Assembly (NCBI GenBank): GCA_002319885.1
Contig: DCFT01000162.1
Span: forward strand, 1-5,010
Length of the DNA: 5,010 bases
Reading direction: 5' to 3'
Source of the DNA: Bacteroidales bacterium UBA1797
GTDB lineage: Bacteria; Bacteroidota; Bacteroidia; Bacteroidales; VadinHA17
Positions 4,983-5,010 of this stretch are shown in pieces. How positions within the stretch are numbered: the first letter of the stretch is position 1; each line of letters starts with the position of its first letter. The notes below the pieces were generated by a model. The model was not told where the DNA came from and did no database searches. It worked only from the letters and a program-made list of their open reading frames with translations. Position numbers and translations under genes: made by a program.

Positions 4983-5010
4983 GATAAAGAGACTAAGGGA
5001 CTAAGAGACT
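4983..5010 (+). repeat. 8-bp tandem repeat, continuing past the window edge
   Basis: Successive 8-mers read GATAAAGA, GACTAAGG, GACTAAGA and then GACT at the edge. The central units differ at one position, the first at two or three. The array is cut by the end of the window, so its copy number is unknown. It is non-coding as far as can be seen. Confidence 0.6.

Noticed and set aside
1..5010. CRISPR array, tRNA, rRNA, transposase or insertion-sequence ends
   Set aside because: No regularly spaced repeat-spacer units, tRNA-like cloverleaf, rRNA segment or transposase coding sequence could be seen on either strand; the tandem repeats present are too short.

Overview
This AT-rich window most likely comes from a member of the Bacteroidota. 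The reasons are: A-rich leaders without Shine-Dalgarno sequences before every gene; several good matches to the Bacteroidota -7 promoter element TAnnTTTG; and protein types common in that phylum (CusR/RprY-like response regulator, NhaD antiporter, secreted proteins whose signal peptides end near 'AQ'). The genus cannot be named from sequence reading alone.

Layout. The left end (1-814, minus strand) holds a two-component operon: an OmpR/PhoB-type response regulator followed after 2 bp by the first 40 codons of a membrane sensor kinase that runs off the window. Reading the other way from the same intergenic region is a 33-codon single-pass membrane protein gene (966-1067). It has its own candidate promoter and a well-formed intrinsic terminator (1161-1200). 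Between the two divergent -7 elements lie four direct repeats of a TTCTAAT-like 7-mer, each 11 bp from the next (866-905). This is the layout of tandem OmpR/PhoB-family binding boxes. Next on the plus strand is an NhaD-type Na+/H+ antiporter (1284-2564).

The right half holds two plus-strand genes for exported proteins. The first (2816-3589) is a 257-residue protein of unknown function made of two copies of a ferredoxin-like (dimeric alpha/beta barrel type) domain. It is preceded by a perfect 19-bp palindrome with the 7-1-7 architecture of Fur-family operators and followed by a strong intrinsic terminator (3615-3653). The second (3763-4869) is a secreted amidohydrolase of the Amidohydrolase_2 type with its metal-binding HxH, His and Asp in place. 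It has its own candidate promoter and a dyad in its leader. The window ends in non-coding, purine-rich repeat sequence, including an 8-bp tandem repeat that continues past the edge.

Working together (inference). The response regulator, kinase and 33-residue membrane protein look like one regulatory unit: the regulator probably binds the 11-bp-phased repeats and controls its own operon and the small protein, which could act on the kinase or another membrane partner. The antiporter may be a neighbour only, since a terminator separates it from the small gene. The two secreted-protein genes appear to be separate transcription units with separate control.
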